A stretch of DNA of 64,000 bases, taken from assembly GCA_003665825.1 (NCBI GenBank), contig QPFY01000004.1, positions 310,001-374,000 of the forward strand, read 5' to 3'. Positions within the stretch are counted from its first letter, which is position 1. Each line of letters opens with the position of its first letter. Shown here piece after piece: positions 34,271-45,277 of the stretch. A program made the translations under genes and the position numbers. The notes beneath the pieces were generated by a model. That model had not been told where the DNA came from. It ran no database searches and was given only the letters and a program-made list of their open reading frames with translations. This DNA is from Microbotryum silenes-acaulis (taxonomy: Eukaryota > Basidiomycota > Microbotryomycetes > Microbotryales > Microbotryaceae).

Positions 34271-34849
34271 TCTGGGGGCCGAGGTCGTCGCGGATCAAAA
34301 CGTGGGGCTTGAGGGGTTTAAGGGCGATTCTAGCTCTGCGGGGTCTACGCTGGCCTTGACCCGCAGGAGGAGGTGCACGTGGAGGTGGGGCATGGAGGTT
34401 GCGTTCAGCGTCGGGTCGGCCATCGCGCTGAGCACGCTGGCCGTTCTGGATAGCTGCACGGTGGGCTCGTATACGTGTCGCAATACCAAGATCGGTTGAA
34501 TTGTTGTCATGACGCGCGGGTGGCTGGTTTTGTTGATCAGAGCGGGAGGAAGAGGAGGGTCAAGCAGGGGGGCGCCCAGCAACAGGCGCTCGAGCAGGCC
34601 CATGGTCTCCCATGGTAGGGCGCTACCCTCGCGCCCAAGACTTGGCGAGGTTGCGATGGCCCTCCCTGACGACCTTGGGACCGGGGCATAAGGGTGCCGA
34701 TGGTTTCGCCTTGAATGAGTGTCACTAAAACTCGATGAGAGTGGGAGGGAAAGGAAAGAATTAAGAGAGTAGAGCGGGACTATTTACAGCCCCTGGAAGA
34801 TCATGTTGTCGTTCAGCCCCTAAAACCGGTGTCGCGTTGTGAACAGTGC

Positions 34850-35143
34850 GTCACGTGATCGACGGCGCATCGGGCAGCGTACGGCCAGTGAGTGGGTCCT
34901 GCGCCTCTGCCTACCACCAGGCCGAGACCGACGCACCCACAACCTTCCTACGTCAAGCACGGAAATGGCGATGCTTATCTGCGATTCCGACACCAACACG
35001 GGAGATCGTGGACGCCAAGACCTTATTCTCCAGATGCACGACGATCGATGTCCCGATGGTCGGCCCAAGTACCAAATCATTGGCTCGTCAATTCTCCTGC
35101 TATTTGGGATCATATTCCCGTTAATTTAACGGGATCCTACTGG
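34850..35143 (+). mobile_element. Helitron fragment (second family), plus strand, with 3' terminus
   Basis: Codons on the plus strand (THNLPTSSTEMAMLICDSD, GRPKYQI) repeat part of the minus-strand Helitron at 33,476-33,700 in inverted orientation. The fragment ends with CCCGTTAATTTAACGGG (35,117-35,133), ATCCTA and CTGG (35,140-35,143) followed by T, the same 3' terminus as at 32,641. Everything between the short Rep fragment and the 3' end is deleted. Confidence 0.7.
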
Positions 35144-35776
35144 TGATTACAGAAAATGGCTAGTGACTTGTTCAAGCGCGAGCATCGCGAAGCGCGTCTC
35201 GAAGCGAAGTGTAAGGCAGCTGTGCCTTACGTATTACCCTAACTAGTAAAAAAAAAGTGTCGAGTCGCGACCATGTACCTAAAATCGCTATTTTTGACTG
35301 TGTTGCGGCCCGGAGGGCCGCCTATAGTGAATGTACCAGTACAGTATTGCGTCTGACGCACCTGCCTGTGTTATTGGCGTCGCGACCAGAAGTCATGTAC
35401 GACCCTTTCCGCATTTTCTGCGCCATAAAAGTCGAGCTCCAGCCCGACTACAATTTTTGTTGAATTTTGGCGGGGTGCGGGATTATTGAGCAGTTTGTGT
35501 ATGATTTAATGTATAGCAAGCGCGTGGGTTTGCATGACACTTCTTCTACAGAGCTCAGGCGTGGTCCCGCTGTCTTTGCGGGCGCGGCTTATCCCAACCT
35601 GCGCGAGCTTTCGCCGATGCGAACGCCCTCACAAAGCGATTTCGTCGCGACGATAGTTCTGGCGTGATGTCGCCTAGTGTTGCAAGGTGTCGCAGGAGCC
35701 CGGTGGGAAGACAAGCCACTGTTACGGTGAAGGGCCGAGGTGAAAGGCGAGTGCGACGGTGACTCGCAGGGTTCCC
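35144..35776. other. Spacer between Helitron families, with one Rep scrap
   Basis: Mostly unassigned. A minus-strand scrap (35,660-35,590) encodes NRFVRAFASAKARAGWD, the same block as in the decayed Helitron at 33.7 kb. Nothing else is recognisable. Confidence 0.45.
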
Positions 35777-35862
35777 CATCTATCCTTATCTACTATCTAC
35801 TATCTACTAAAGACGTAATCTACTATCTACTATCTACTAATCTACTAAACTACTAAAAGAAT
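35777..35862. repeat. TCTAC / TCTACTA microsatellite at the start of the Helitron chain
   Basis: TCTACTA, TCTAC and ACTACTAAA words are repeated at least nine times. The same word stands directly behind the CTAG end at 40,269 (TCTACTAAAGACG) and in altered form at 37,433 (TAAACTACTACTAAA) and 44,451 (TCTACGTAG). It therefore seems to be the 5' end sequence of the Helitrons, duplicated several times here. Confidence 0.6.
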
Positions 35863-36779
35863 CTGTCGCGTCAGACAAAGAACGTCAAAGAACAAAAGAC
35901 AAACCACGTGGCGTGACGTCATCGGCAGCTCTCGGTCCAGCGCGTCCCAGCTAGCTAGCGCTGTTTCAGCATGGATCGGCCAGCAACAGACCGTTTCGCC
36001 TACGTTCGCCGAGGTTCCATTTTCCATCAAAGCAGCCTGGCACATGACTCTCTGCTTCCCGAAGCAGACTGAAACGACCTGTTTTGCGTGTCTACCACAT
36101 CGTAGCGTAGTTCCTTCAATCATCCAGTTCCTGCCACTGCCTAAATCTATGCCAGACCTCGGGTAGTGTCGGCCAGTGCGCCAATTCCGCCGTTAGGGGC
36201 CCCGCCAGCGTGTCACGGCTTGCCGACACTGGGCTTCACTCCACGACGTTCCGCGGCCTTCCGCGACATTCTATGAGCCCGGTTTAAACTGAGGCGCAGG
36301 CTTCTCCATCTTTCTCCCTCCTGCTCTTCACACCTTACCCATCGCCACCTCGAGCTCGCGACACCCGAAGGGGTCGTCGTAGCTCTGCAACGAATACGGG
36401 ACAAGTTTTCTCAAGAAATGGCTGCCGCATGCAGCATAACTACGGATTCGAGTAAGTAACTTCATGAACGGTGCTCTTGGTGTGGGATTGTTCAGGAGCT
36501 AATGGAAACTACCAAACAGCAATTCCCTTCAACACGTCTTCTTTTCGAGTTGTTTTCCTTCACCATCAGCTGGTGACAAAAACTGATACGAAAAACAGAC
36601 ATGGGACGTCAGTGACACAGCGGAAGGATTGACTTCGTACGGTGGAGAATCCAGGTCATTGGGACACTAAATGTGAGTCTTCACTGCCATTGCTACAGAT
36701 GGACAACAGCAAGAATACTGATAGTTGTAACGAATCACGCAAGAAAACAGGCTCTGGTTCCGTGAATTGCGGCTCACCA

Positions 36780-37285
36780 TCCCTCGGTTCGGTGGAGTGA
36801 CCTTCGTGTTGGTATCGCGCTCCCACGTGAGCTTCTCCTGCCGGCGATCACGAGGAGCAGATCCGGGTTGATCAGACACGTTTATCCCGTCCCCGCGCTC
36901 GAACTGGACAATATGTTGATAGGCGAAAAAGTCGAATACTTCCGATAGCGAGCAAAATTGGCGCCCAAAAATTCGCAGGTGGATCACATCAACGACATGG
37001 TGCTCGACCTGCTGCAAGACGAATCACTGTTCTTGATCGAGTACCTTCAGCGTCTCAACAGGTAAGAGTGTGTCTGGAGACGCCCGTCTTTTCTCATGGC
37101 CAGTTGTATGTCGCGTTGTCCCGAGCAACGAATGTGGACGGTGTCAGGGTTTTGCTTCATCAGACTGAGAACGGAGAAGCGGATAATGTTGAAATTAAGA
37201 GTCACCTCAAAGCTCCGAGCACATCATCGGGCTCCCAGAGAACAAAAAAAGAGTTCAGTGATGAAATGAAGGCTCTGTACATTTG
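36780..37285 (+). pseudogene. Helitron helicase scraps in unit A
   Basis: Pieces in order: FGGVTFVLV (36,790), then after a deletion [17 protein letters not shown] (36,895-36,945), [15 protein letters not shown], and the C-terminal motif VCLETPVFSHGQLYVALS...ATNVDGVRVLLHQTENGEAD (37,068-37,185). Walker A, Walker B and most of the core are deleted. Confidence 0.65.
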
Positions 37286-37404
37286 ATCGTCGTCGCGCGC
37301 TTCTCTCCCGACTTCAACCACTACGCTTCCGTTACTCAACAGTACCGCAGCTGTTGCAGCAAAGTACATCACATTGCAGCGGGTCAACGGTTGCGGTGGG
37401 AGGT

Positions 37405-37432
37405 GGCGCGCGGAGCGCGCCGCCGCACCTAG
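37405..37432 (+). repeat. Helitron 3' terminus: hairpin plus CTAG (unit A)
   Basis: A 7-bp stem GGCGCGC/GCGCGCC with GGA loop, 7 nt (GCCGCAC) and CTAG, then T. Matches the canonical Helitron 3' end (hairpin followed by CTRR, inserted before T). Confidence 0.8.
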
Positions 37433-38464
37433 TAAACTACTACTAAATCCAACTGTCGCGTCAGACAAAGAACGTCAAAGAACAAAAGACAAACCACGTG
37501 GCGTGACGTCATCGGCAGCTCTCGGTCCAGCGCGTCCCAGCTAGCTAGCGCTGTTTCAGCATGGGTCGGCCAGCGACAGACCGTTTCGCCTACGTTCGCC
37601 GAGGTTCCATTTCCCATCAAAGCAGCCTGGCGCATGACCTTCTGCTTCCCGAAGCAGACTGAGACGACCTGTTTTGCGTGTCTACCACATCGTAGCGTAG
37701 TTCCTTCAATCATCCAGTTCCTGCCACTGCCTAAATCTATGCCAGACCTCGGGTAGTGTCGGCCAGTGCGCCAATTCCGCCGTTAGGGGCCCCGCCAGCG
37801 TGTCACGGCTTGCCGACACTGGGCTTCACTCCACGACGTTCCGCGGCCTTCCGCGACATTCTATGAGCCCGGTTTAAACTGAGGCGCAGGCTTCTCCATC
37901 TTTCTCCCTCCTGCTCTTCACACCTTACCCATCGCACCTCATCCCATCGCCACCTCGAGCTCGCGACACCCGAAGGGGTCGTCGTGGAAGCTCTGCAACG
38001 AGTACGGGACAAGTTTTCTCAAGAAATGGCTGCCGCATGCAGCATAGCTACGGATTCGAGTACGTAACTTCATGAACTGTGCTCTTGGTGTGGGATTGTT
38101 CAGGAGCTAATGGAAAACTACCAAGCAGCAATTCCCTTCAACACGTCTTCTTTGAATGTCAACCCTCGAGTTGTTTCTTCACCATCAGCTGGTGACACTG
38201 CATGCGTGAGTTATCCCTTGAATGGCTGTGCAGTCTTAGATCTGACGGAAGAACTGATACGAAAAACAGATATTGGACGTCAGTGACACAGCGGAAGGAT
38301 TGACTTCGTACGGTTGAGATTCCGGGTCCATGGGACACTAAATGTGAGTCTTCACTGCCATTGCTACAGATGGACAACAGCAAGAATACTGATAGTTGCA
38401 ATAAACGAATCACGCAAAAAAAACAGGTTCCGTGAATTGCGGCTCACCATCCCGTGGCAGATCT

Positions 38465-39145
38465 TCAAGGGCTCGGTTCGGTGGAGTGACCTTCGTGTTG
38501 GCAGGTGTGTGCCAATCTTTCAAAAGCAAAGCGCAGGGCAGCATGACTAACTGACCGGTTGGACTGTAACGTTACAGGGGATCCGAAGCGATACCTTCCC
38601 ATTATTTTCAAGCCATCGCTGCACAAATCGTCGACGCTTGCGTCATGGAATGGTGACTTCTGGGGGGAGTTGACGTGCTGCATCTCGCTGTAAGTAGTAG
38701 TCCTTGCCTGATTTTTAGACCCTATACTAACAGCGGCACGGTGCGAGCGCAGACAAACATGCGTCTTCTGGCCGCTGCAGACCGCATGACCGAAACGGAA
38801 CGGGCAAACTCACAGGACTTTGCAGATTGGCTTTTAGGAGTTGGAGACGGGTCGGCGAACGAAACAGAAGACTCTATCGCGCTCCCACGTGAGCTTCTCC
38901 TGTCGGCGACCACGAGGAACAGCTCCGGGTTGATTAGACACGTTTATCTCGGCCCCGCGCTCGAACTGGACAATATGTCGATAGGCGAAAAAGTCGAATA
39001 CTTCCGAGATCGAGCAATTCTGGCGCCCAAAAATTCGCAGGTGGATCAGATCAACGACATGGTGCTCGACCTGCTGCCGGGTGACGCTCAAACGTTCTAC
39101 AGCGCGGATTCGAACGCCTTCACGAGAAGCAGCAGCGCGAAATAG
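38465..39145 (+). pseudogene. Helitron helicase scraps in unit B
   Basis: [10 protein letters not shown] (38,478) is followed by an intron-like gap and GDPKRYLPIIFKPSLHKSST, then [20 protein letters not shown] and [11 protein letters not shown] (38,756-38,850). The frame continues openly as [36 protein letters not shown] and [16 protein letters not shown] to about 39,115. It then jumps into the N-terminal basic-repeat sequence of another copy. Less decayed than the relic at 11.3-12.7 kb, which has stops at homologous places. Confidence 0.65.
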
Positions 39146-39294
39146 ATCAACACGACGTCGCGCAAACTGGTTCGTCAAGTCAATCTGCACCGGCAGCAGG
39201 CATTCTCACCGCCAGCGTGTCAAAGGATTGACTTCGTACGGTTGAGGATCCGGGTCATTGGCACTAAATGTGAGTCTTTACTGCCATTGCTAGA

Positions 39295-40172
39295 GATGGA
39301 CAACAGCAAGAATACTGAAAGTTGCACGACGTCTCGGAGGTCTGAAGGCCAGCAACGACATCGTCAACGGGAAAGGCTTGAGCGAGAGCATTCCGGTCCG
39401 GTCCCACACAGTTCTTCGCCGAACCCTGCCTATACCGCATCAACATCGACGAATCATTCTACTTCCAGAAGATCCAGGGAACAGCAATTGCGGAGACTCG
39501 GGGAAAGGCAGCAAAATGAGTCTATCAATCGATCAACTCCACCCCAGCCAACGCCCGAAGTCCACTCTGTCCCGGTGGATGTCGCTGCACAGTCACCGAT
39601 TGCACTGCGTCCACTGCCGGAGGATCAACTTCGTCGAATGGATCCACCGCCTGTGAACGCTGGATTCTCTCGAAGGTCTCAAGGTCAGCAAAGACGTCGT
39701 CAACGGGAAAGGCTTGAGCGAGAGCGTTCCGTTCCGGTCCCGCACAGTTTTCCGCCCGACCCTGCCTTTGCCAAATCACGACGAATCAGTCCACCTCCAG
39801 GAGATCAGGGCAAAATGATTGCGTTGGACAATCGCCTCCACCCCAGCCAACGCCCGATGTCAACTCTATCCCGCAGCGACGACCTACAGTCCGGAACCTC
39901 CGGGAGCGCGTTCAGTTCGCGCACGGCGACATCCACCCGCCGCACAGTCACCGATTGCACTGCGTCCACTGCCAGGAGCCTACCCTCGACATGACTTAGG
40001 TGCAATGGATCTTCTGTGTCGGAAGTGTAGCGCCTTCCACTGGGACTTCGAACGCTTGGGAGGACGGGACACTCCAGTATTCAGAGCATGTTGCAACGAC
40101 GGCAAGGTGGAGCTGCCGATGATCAAAGCTCGGAACTTCTGTCCAGTCCTGCAAGAACTCCCGAAAACATAG
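39295..40172 (+). pseudogene. Truncated Helitron Rep gene, N-terminal region only (unit B)
   Basis: ATG at 39,295 (MDNSKNTESCTTSRRSEGQQ) opens a frame with three copies of a basic repeat of the form SRRSxxQQRRRQRERLERE separated by Pro/Ser-rich linkers. A frame change lies near 39,830. The zinc-finger region follows: HDLGAMDLLCRKCSAFHWDF, FRACCNDGKVELP. The gene stops at 40,172, before the Rep domain, and the Helitron 3' end follows within 100 bp. It corresponds to residues 1 to about 270 of the unit C protein. Confidence 0.65.
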
Positions 40173-40240
40173 ATGAAAGCAGCGTAGAACCGTAGCCATC
40201 TGCAATAATGTAACAGAACTGCTGATTTTCAATGTGAGGT

Positions 40241-40268
40241 GGCGCGCGGAGCGCGCCGCCGAACCTAG
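40241..40268 (+). repeat. Helitron 3' terminus: hairpin plus CTAG (unit B)
   Basis: Same hairpin as in units A and C, spacer GCCGAAC and CTAG at 40,265-40,268. The next base begins TCTACTAAAG, the start of unit C. Confidence 0.8.
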
Positions 40269-40603
40269 TCTACTAAAGACGTAACGGGAGACAAAGAACG
40301 TCAAAGAACGAAAGACAAAACAAAAAACAAACCAACAGACAAACCATGTGGCGTGACGTCATAATAGTTTCGCTACTGCAACAGCTCTCGGTCCAGCGTG
40401 TCCCCTGAGCCAGCTAGCGCTGTTTCAGAAAGGGTCGGCCGGCCACAGGCCGTTTCGCCCACGTTCGCCGAGGTTCCATTTTCAATCAAAACAGCGTGGC
40501 ACATGACCCTCTGCTTCCCGACGCAGACTGAGACGACCTGTTTTGCGAGTCTACCACATCGTAGCGTACTTTCTTCAACCATCCAGTTCCTGCCACTGCC
40601 GAA

Positions 40604-43600
40604 ATGTCATCGTCTCCTCTACAACAACCTTCACGGAGAGCAGAGGGGCAGCAGAGACGTCGGCAACGTGAGCGAGCTGAGCGCGCCGCCCGTGAGGCTG
40701 CTCGCGTCCCTCCTCTGCACAACCCGGCCCCCGCTCTAATCGCACAGACGCCGCCGCCAGCAACCTCGAACAATCTCAGATCCGAAGCACAGCGACAACG
40801 ACGACTTCGCGAGAGGCAGCAGCGGCGAATCGAAGAAGACGACGTCGCGCCCGCACAGCACCCGCCAACAGCAACCTCGAACAATCGCAGATCCGAAGCA
40901 CAGCGACAACGACGACTTCGCGAGAGGCAGCAGCGGCGAATCGAAGAAGACGACGTCGCGCAAATTGGATCGTCGAGTCAATCTGCATCGGCAGCCGGGC
41001 AACTGCGACGCGCCCGCAGTCCTTCACCTCCACGCTTGAGATCCGTTCGCCCACGTTATGAACCAGTTCCAGACCTATCTCACGTCGTGGGGTCAGGTAC
41101 AGACGCAACTGCAACTTCGACCACTACTGCCGTCGATCGCCGATCCGCGGAGCAGCGCCAACGACGCCAACGCGAAAGAGTGCGATCGAACCGGACCCCC
41201 CCGACTGCTCTGCTGCCGCTGCCGGAAGGGCCTTTCGCCCGACACGATCTCGGCTCAATGACATTGCAGTGTCCAATCTGTTCGGCTTTACACTGGGAGT
41301 TCGAAAGATCATCGACCCCAGGCGAGGTCACACCATTCAAAACCTGTTGCGCGGACGGCAAAGTTCGGCTACCCGGAATCGAAAAACCGCCCCCCGAGCT
41401 GCTCGCGCTTTTGACTGGCGATGGTCCAGGTCGGTACACGTCCATTCCTTCAACCTGCTAAATCAAGTACAGCGGACTAACAGCCTTGCTGAATATCCGT
41501 GAAACAGTTGAGAAGATCTTTCGGGAACGCATTCTGGCATTCAATGAAAGCTTTGCTATGGCATCATTCGGGACAAGCAAAGGTCATGGCATCATCAGCG
41601 GTTCCGGGCCACCATCTTTCTACCTGAACGGGAACGTATTTCATCGTATCGGCACTCTGGCACCATCCCCAGCAAGCAACCCAGTCTTTGCGCAGATTCT
41701 ATTCCTGGCTCCGACGGAACGCATTGAAGCGCGACGCAGATTCAATGGACCGTCTGAAGAAGTACGACGTCTGGACACGGCATATCAACAAATTGTTCCA
41801 CTACTCGACGGTATGCTGCAACATCACAACAGGCGCGTCAAACTGTTCTTGACAGCACAGGAGTTCATGGACTGTGATGCATCACATATGTACCAGCTGC
41901 GGTTACTTGCGCCGCGCAATCGAGATCCGAGAATCTACAACTTACCAACTCAAGACGAGGTTGCCGTCATTCTACCCGGGGACGACACAGAATACCGGTC
42001 TTCGAGAAGAGAGATTGTCGTCCGATTACGTCACCCGCCAAACGACAACAGCCACGGGATTCAATTCATTTACGATGGGCACCCTGCGCTCATGGCCCTG
42101 ACATATCCGCTACTGTTACCATACGGCGAAGACTGGCACTACGACAGAATCCCCCTCAGCCAAAATACTTCCGCAACGGAGGCAGCTCGACGGGTGCGGG
42201 ACGAAGACGGCGTCTTGCAACACACAATGGATAACACCAACGCCCACAATAACCCACAAACCGAGCCGAGCGGCTCGAAACGTGTAACGCAAAACCAATT
42301 CAACGCGTACTACTTCCATATCCGTCCCAACAATATCAGCTACCCGACATTGTTCCTTGGAGGCCGGTTGTTCCAGAAATTTGTTGCCGACGCCTGGGCA
42401 CTAACTGAACAGGATCGGCTTCGGTGGATGAGAACAAATCAAAAAAAGCTCAGAGCCGAAGAGTATTCGTCCCTTCAAGCAAGTCTGGCTGAAGGACTCG
42501 ATCCCGCGCAGATTGGCAAGAGAGTAATTCTACCGTCGTCACACACCGGATCGCCACGCCAAATGGTCCAACTTTACCAAGATGCTATGGCCATCGTTCG
42601 TGTTTTCGGTGCTCCGGACGTATTCATCACGATGACATGCAATCCTGCCTGGTCGGAAATCGTCAACGCGTTGCTTCCCGGGCAAGCCGCATCCGACCGT
42701 CCCGACATAGTAGCACGGGTCTTTCACGGGAAATTGAAAGCCCTCCTTGCGGATGTATTAGGCCGTGGCCATGCACCAGGAGTCTTTGGGAAGGTATGTC
42801 AATCTGGGACTCAGTCGAAACAGAGCTGATAGAATGCTCACAAGCCTCAATTCTTTGCACAGGTCATCGCATATGTTTATGTCGTCGAATTTCAAAAGCG
42901 CGGGCTGCCTCACGCCCACATCCTTTTAATCATGGACCCAGAAGACAAGCCAAAGACAATTGACGACTACGACAAGATCGTTACTGCGGAAATACCGGAC
43001 CCCGAAAAGTTCCCTGCGTTGTTTGAGACTATCACAAACTGCATGCTCCACCGGCGGTGTGATCGTCCTGGCAAACATGCGTGCCACGACGACCATGGGA
43101 AGTGTACCAAAAGGTTTCCTAAACGACTCCAACCGCGGACGACCAGCGAAGACGGTGGATATCCTCACTACCGGCGTCGCGGAATACACCAATATGTCAA
43201 ATTCCCGGGCACAGCGCAAGAAGAAGTTTATACGGATGCAAACGTTGTTCCTACAAATCCGTGGCTTGCTTCCAAGTACAATTGTCATGTCAACGTCGAA
43301 ATTGCGAGTGGGGTTGCAGCAGTCAAATATCTCTACAAATATGTTTACAAGGGACACGACCGAACTTCGTTCACGATCGACGAACCCGGAGCTCGAGACG
43401 AAATCAACGACTTCCTTGACGCTCGATATGTTTGCGCTCCGGAAGCCATTCACCGAATATTTCGATTCGAGATGCACGATCGGGATCCCGCAGTGGCCAG
43501 ACTCGCGCTGCACCTCCCAAATGAGCAGGAAGTTCGGTTCGACCCCGATAAGGGAGCTCCAGATCTATCAGCCCCACCGGAGACAACGTTAAACGCCTTC

Positions 43601-44215
43601 CTGAAACTGTGCGCCAAGACACCTCCTGATCTCAACGCGCAAGGATTGCTCTACGCCGACGTGCCGACCCGATTCAGGTGGAACAGCGAAGATCGAGCTT
43701 GGGTGCCACGGAAAAGGGACAACCGGACAATCGGAAGAATCTTTTTTTGTGGTCCTGAAGGCGGCGAGCGGTACTACATGAGACTGCTTCTTCTCAAGGT
43801 TCCTTCACCGACAACGTTTGCGCATCTGAGGACGTTCAACGGTGTTGAGTTTCGAACCTTCCGGGAAGCCTGTGTCGAACGGGGACTCCTACGCAACGAC
43901 GCTGAAGCCGACAGATGTCTGACCGAAGCGGCGATCTTCCGCACTGGGCACGAGCTGCGGCACCTGTTTGCCATGCTGTTAACGGCCGATGATGGAGTGA
44001 CAAACGCGGCGCAGTTGTGGACGAAGCACTATGACAACCTCACCCAGGACGTCGAGTACCACCTCCGAAACCAAAGGCAACAGATGATGATCACGCCCGA
44101 GCATGTCGCTAACTGGGGGCTGCTTCAGCTCAACAATATTCTCCAACGGCTCGATTCCTCATTAGCAGACCACGGTCTGCCGTTGCCAACAATCCAGTTC
44201 GATGATAGTTTTTAG
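40604..44215 (+). CDS. Helitron Rep (HUH nuclease) protein without helicase
   Basis: Exons 40604-41429, 41508-42793 and 42863-44215 join in phase into 1,154 codons. Residues 1-200 hold four basic repeats (RRAEGQQRRRQRER, RSEAQRQRRLRERQQRRIEE twice, RRSAEQRQRRQRER). Residues about 218-258 form a zinc finger (LQCPICSALHWEFE...TCCADGKVRLP). From about 290 the Helitron_like_N region follows (FNESFAMASFG, GNVFHRIGTLAP, YPLLLPYGEDWHYD, YQDAMAIVRVFG, VFITMTCNPAW). The HUH motif GLPHAHILLIM has its histidines at 721 and 723, and the tyrosine block KYLYKYVYKGHD (Tyr860-866) supplies the catalytic pair that nicks and joins DNA in rolling-circle transposition. A normal Helitron protein continues into a PIF1-like helicase; here it stops after PTIQFDDSF. 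The frame is intact, so the protein may act together with a helicase made elsewhere. Confidence 0.85.
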
Positions 44216-44422
44216 AAGGGTTTTTGGCTTAATAGAATGAAGATTTATAACAAAACTCCATAGTGAACCTGCGACAGTCAGCAGAGGCTCGCCATCCCGC
44301 AGCTCGCATGAAATGAAGACTGTAGTTCGTTTGTCGTCCCACGCGACTCTGCCGGCTGCAACGAAAGTACGGTACGTTACAGCGGGTCACCGAGTCATTG
44401 GTGACGGTCACGGTGGTGAGGA

Positions 44423-44450
44423 GGCGCGCGGAGCGCGCCGCCGAACCTAG
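44423..44450 (+). repeat. Helitron 3' terminus: hairpin plus CTAG (unit C)
   Basis: Same hairpin and spacer as unit B, with CTAG at 44,447-44,450. TCTACGTAG follows, perhaps the start of a further, lost unit or the original target. Confidence 0.8.
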
Positions 44451-45277
44451 TCTACGTAGATAAACGCCACTTCTTAGATGATGACTAGATGTGTGGAGGC
44501 ATGTATAGATGTGCGTGTATAGATATGACAGGGCGGACGCTTGTTCCCTTGTCCTCGACACAAAAGGCCTTTGCAGCCATGTCAAGATCTCTCCAGCGGC
44601 CGCCAGAAAAACTCGACGAAGTGGCAGAATGGCAGCCGTGCCTTGTATTCTATTGACAGACGACGGAGAGCAAGTGCAAATGAGGGAAAGCTAGAGGACT
44701 CGGTTGAAAAATCTATGGAGGGGCAGAAATAGAGAAACAGAGAGAAAATATGTTGTTGAGAGTTTATTATGTACATGAGATTTATGAGCTAGAGAGGGAG
44801 AAGACGGGGAGGTACTAGAAAGGGGAGAAGTGAACCCGGCAGACGACCAGTAGCAATATGCGGACTCCAAAATCTTCTGGCTCATTTGCCCATTTCCTTT
44901 CAGGAGCTCAGGTCTCAGGCCTCATGCCTTCAAGATAGGCAATGTTTTGCTTCGCTTCCGAGATAGAAGCCGACCGAACTAGTAGGGCACAACGGGCAGC
45001 CGGGAGGGCGGCCTCTGTCTCACCGCCACCGTTCGGAGCCAAGCCAAGCCAATGACTTGATAAGGTCTTGGAAACTTAAGCGGATATGCTTCTTGAATAT
45101 GCTTGAACCCCTCTGACCATGGACAACCTGTCTCCTCAATGTGTATTCCTGGCAGATGCTTTAGATATCTGCGTAGTTACGTCCAAGCGTATCTGTCTAT
45201 CTATGATCTATGGCCATATAGATAGATGAACGATAGTTATAGGAGGTGTAGATATAGATAGGCATCTATCTGATCTA
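44451..45277. other. Unassigned sequence and GATA/CTAT microsatellite
   Basis: No gene is visible. The stretch 45,183-45,276 is a degenerate CTAT/GATA microsatellite (TCTGTCTATCTATGATC, TAGATAGATG, GATATAGATAGG). It abuts the first recognisable codons of the exonuclease gene, so the missing Exo I part of that gene was probably lost or displaced here. Confidence 0.45.

Larger units (their letters stand above)
35777..37432 (+). mobile_element. Helitron unit A (deleted)
   Basis: The unit starts in TCTACTA repeats, has a 300-bp promoter-like block (GTCAGACAAAGAACGTC..., 35,868 onward) shared with units B and C, then the stem module at 36,165 and short pieces of the unknown frame. Helicase scraps follow (36,780-37,285). 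It ends with hairpin GGCGCGCGGAGCGCGCC (37,405-37,421), GCCGCAC and CTAG (37,429-37,432), a Helitron 3' end. Unit B repeats the first part exactly 1,590 bp further on. Confidence 0.7.
37433..40268 (+). mobile_element. Helitron unit B (composite, deleted)
   Basis: The unit follows the CTAG of unit A without a gap. It repeats unit A's 5' region, stem module (37,755-37,820) and helicase scraps. Then, from about 39,121, it switches to N-terminal Rep-gene sequence that repeats itself: the block ending in ATGGACAACAGCAAGAATAC occurs at about 38,368 and again at 39,295. It ends with the hairpin at 40,241-40,257, GCCGAAC and CTAG (40,265-40,268). The order helicase-before-N-terminus shows that it is a fusion of at least two Helitron remnants. 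Confidence 0.65.
40269..44450 (+). mobile_element. Helitron unit C, Rep-encoding, helicase missing
   Basis: The unit begins with TCTACTAAAGACG immediately after the CTAG of unit B and ends with hairpin GGCGCGCGGAGCGCGCC (44,423-44,439), GCCGAAC and CTAG (44,447-44,450). Between them lie the shared promoter block (40,290-40,600) and a spliced, uninterrupted Rep gene. No helicase sequence is present: the Rep frame closes at 44,215 and only 235 bp separate it from the terminus. Confidence 0.8.
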
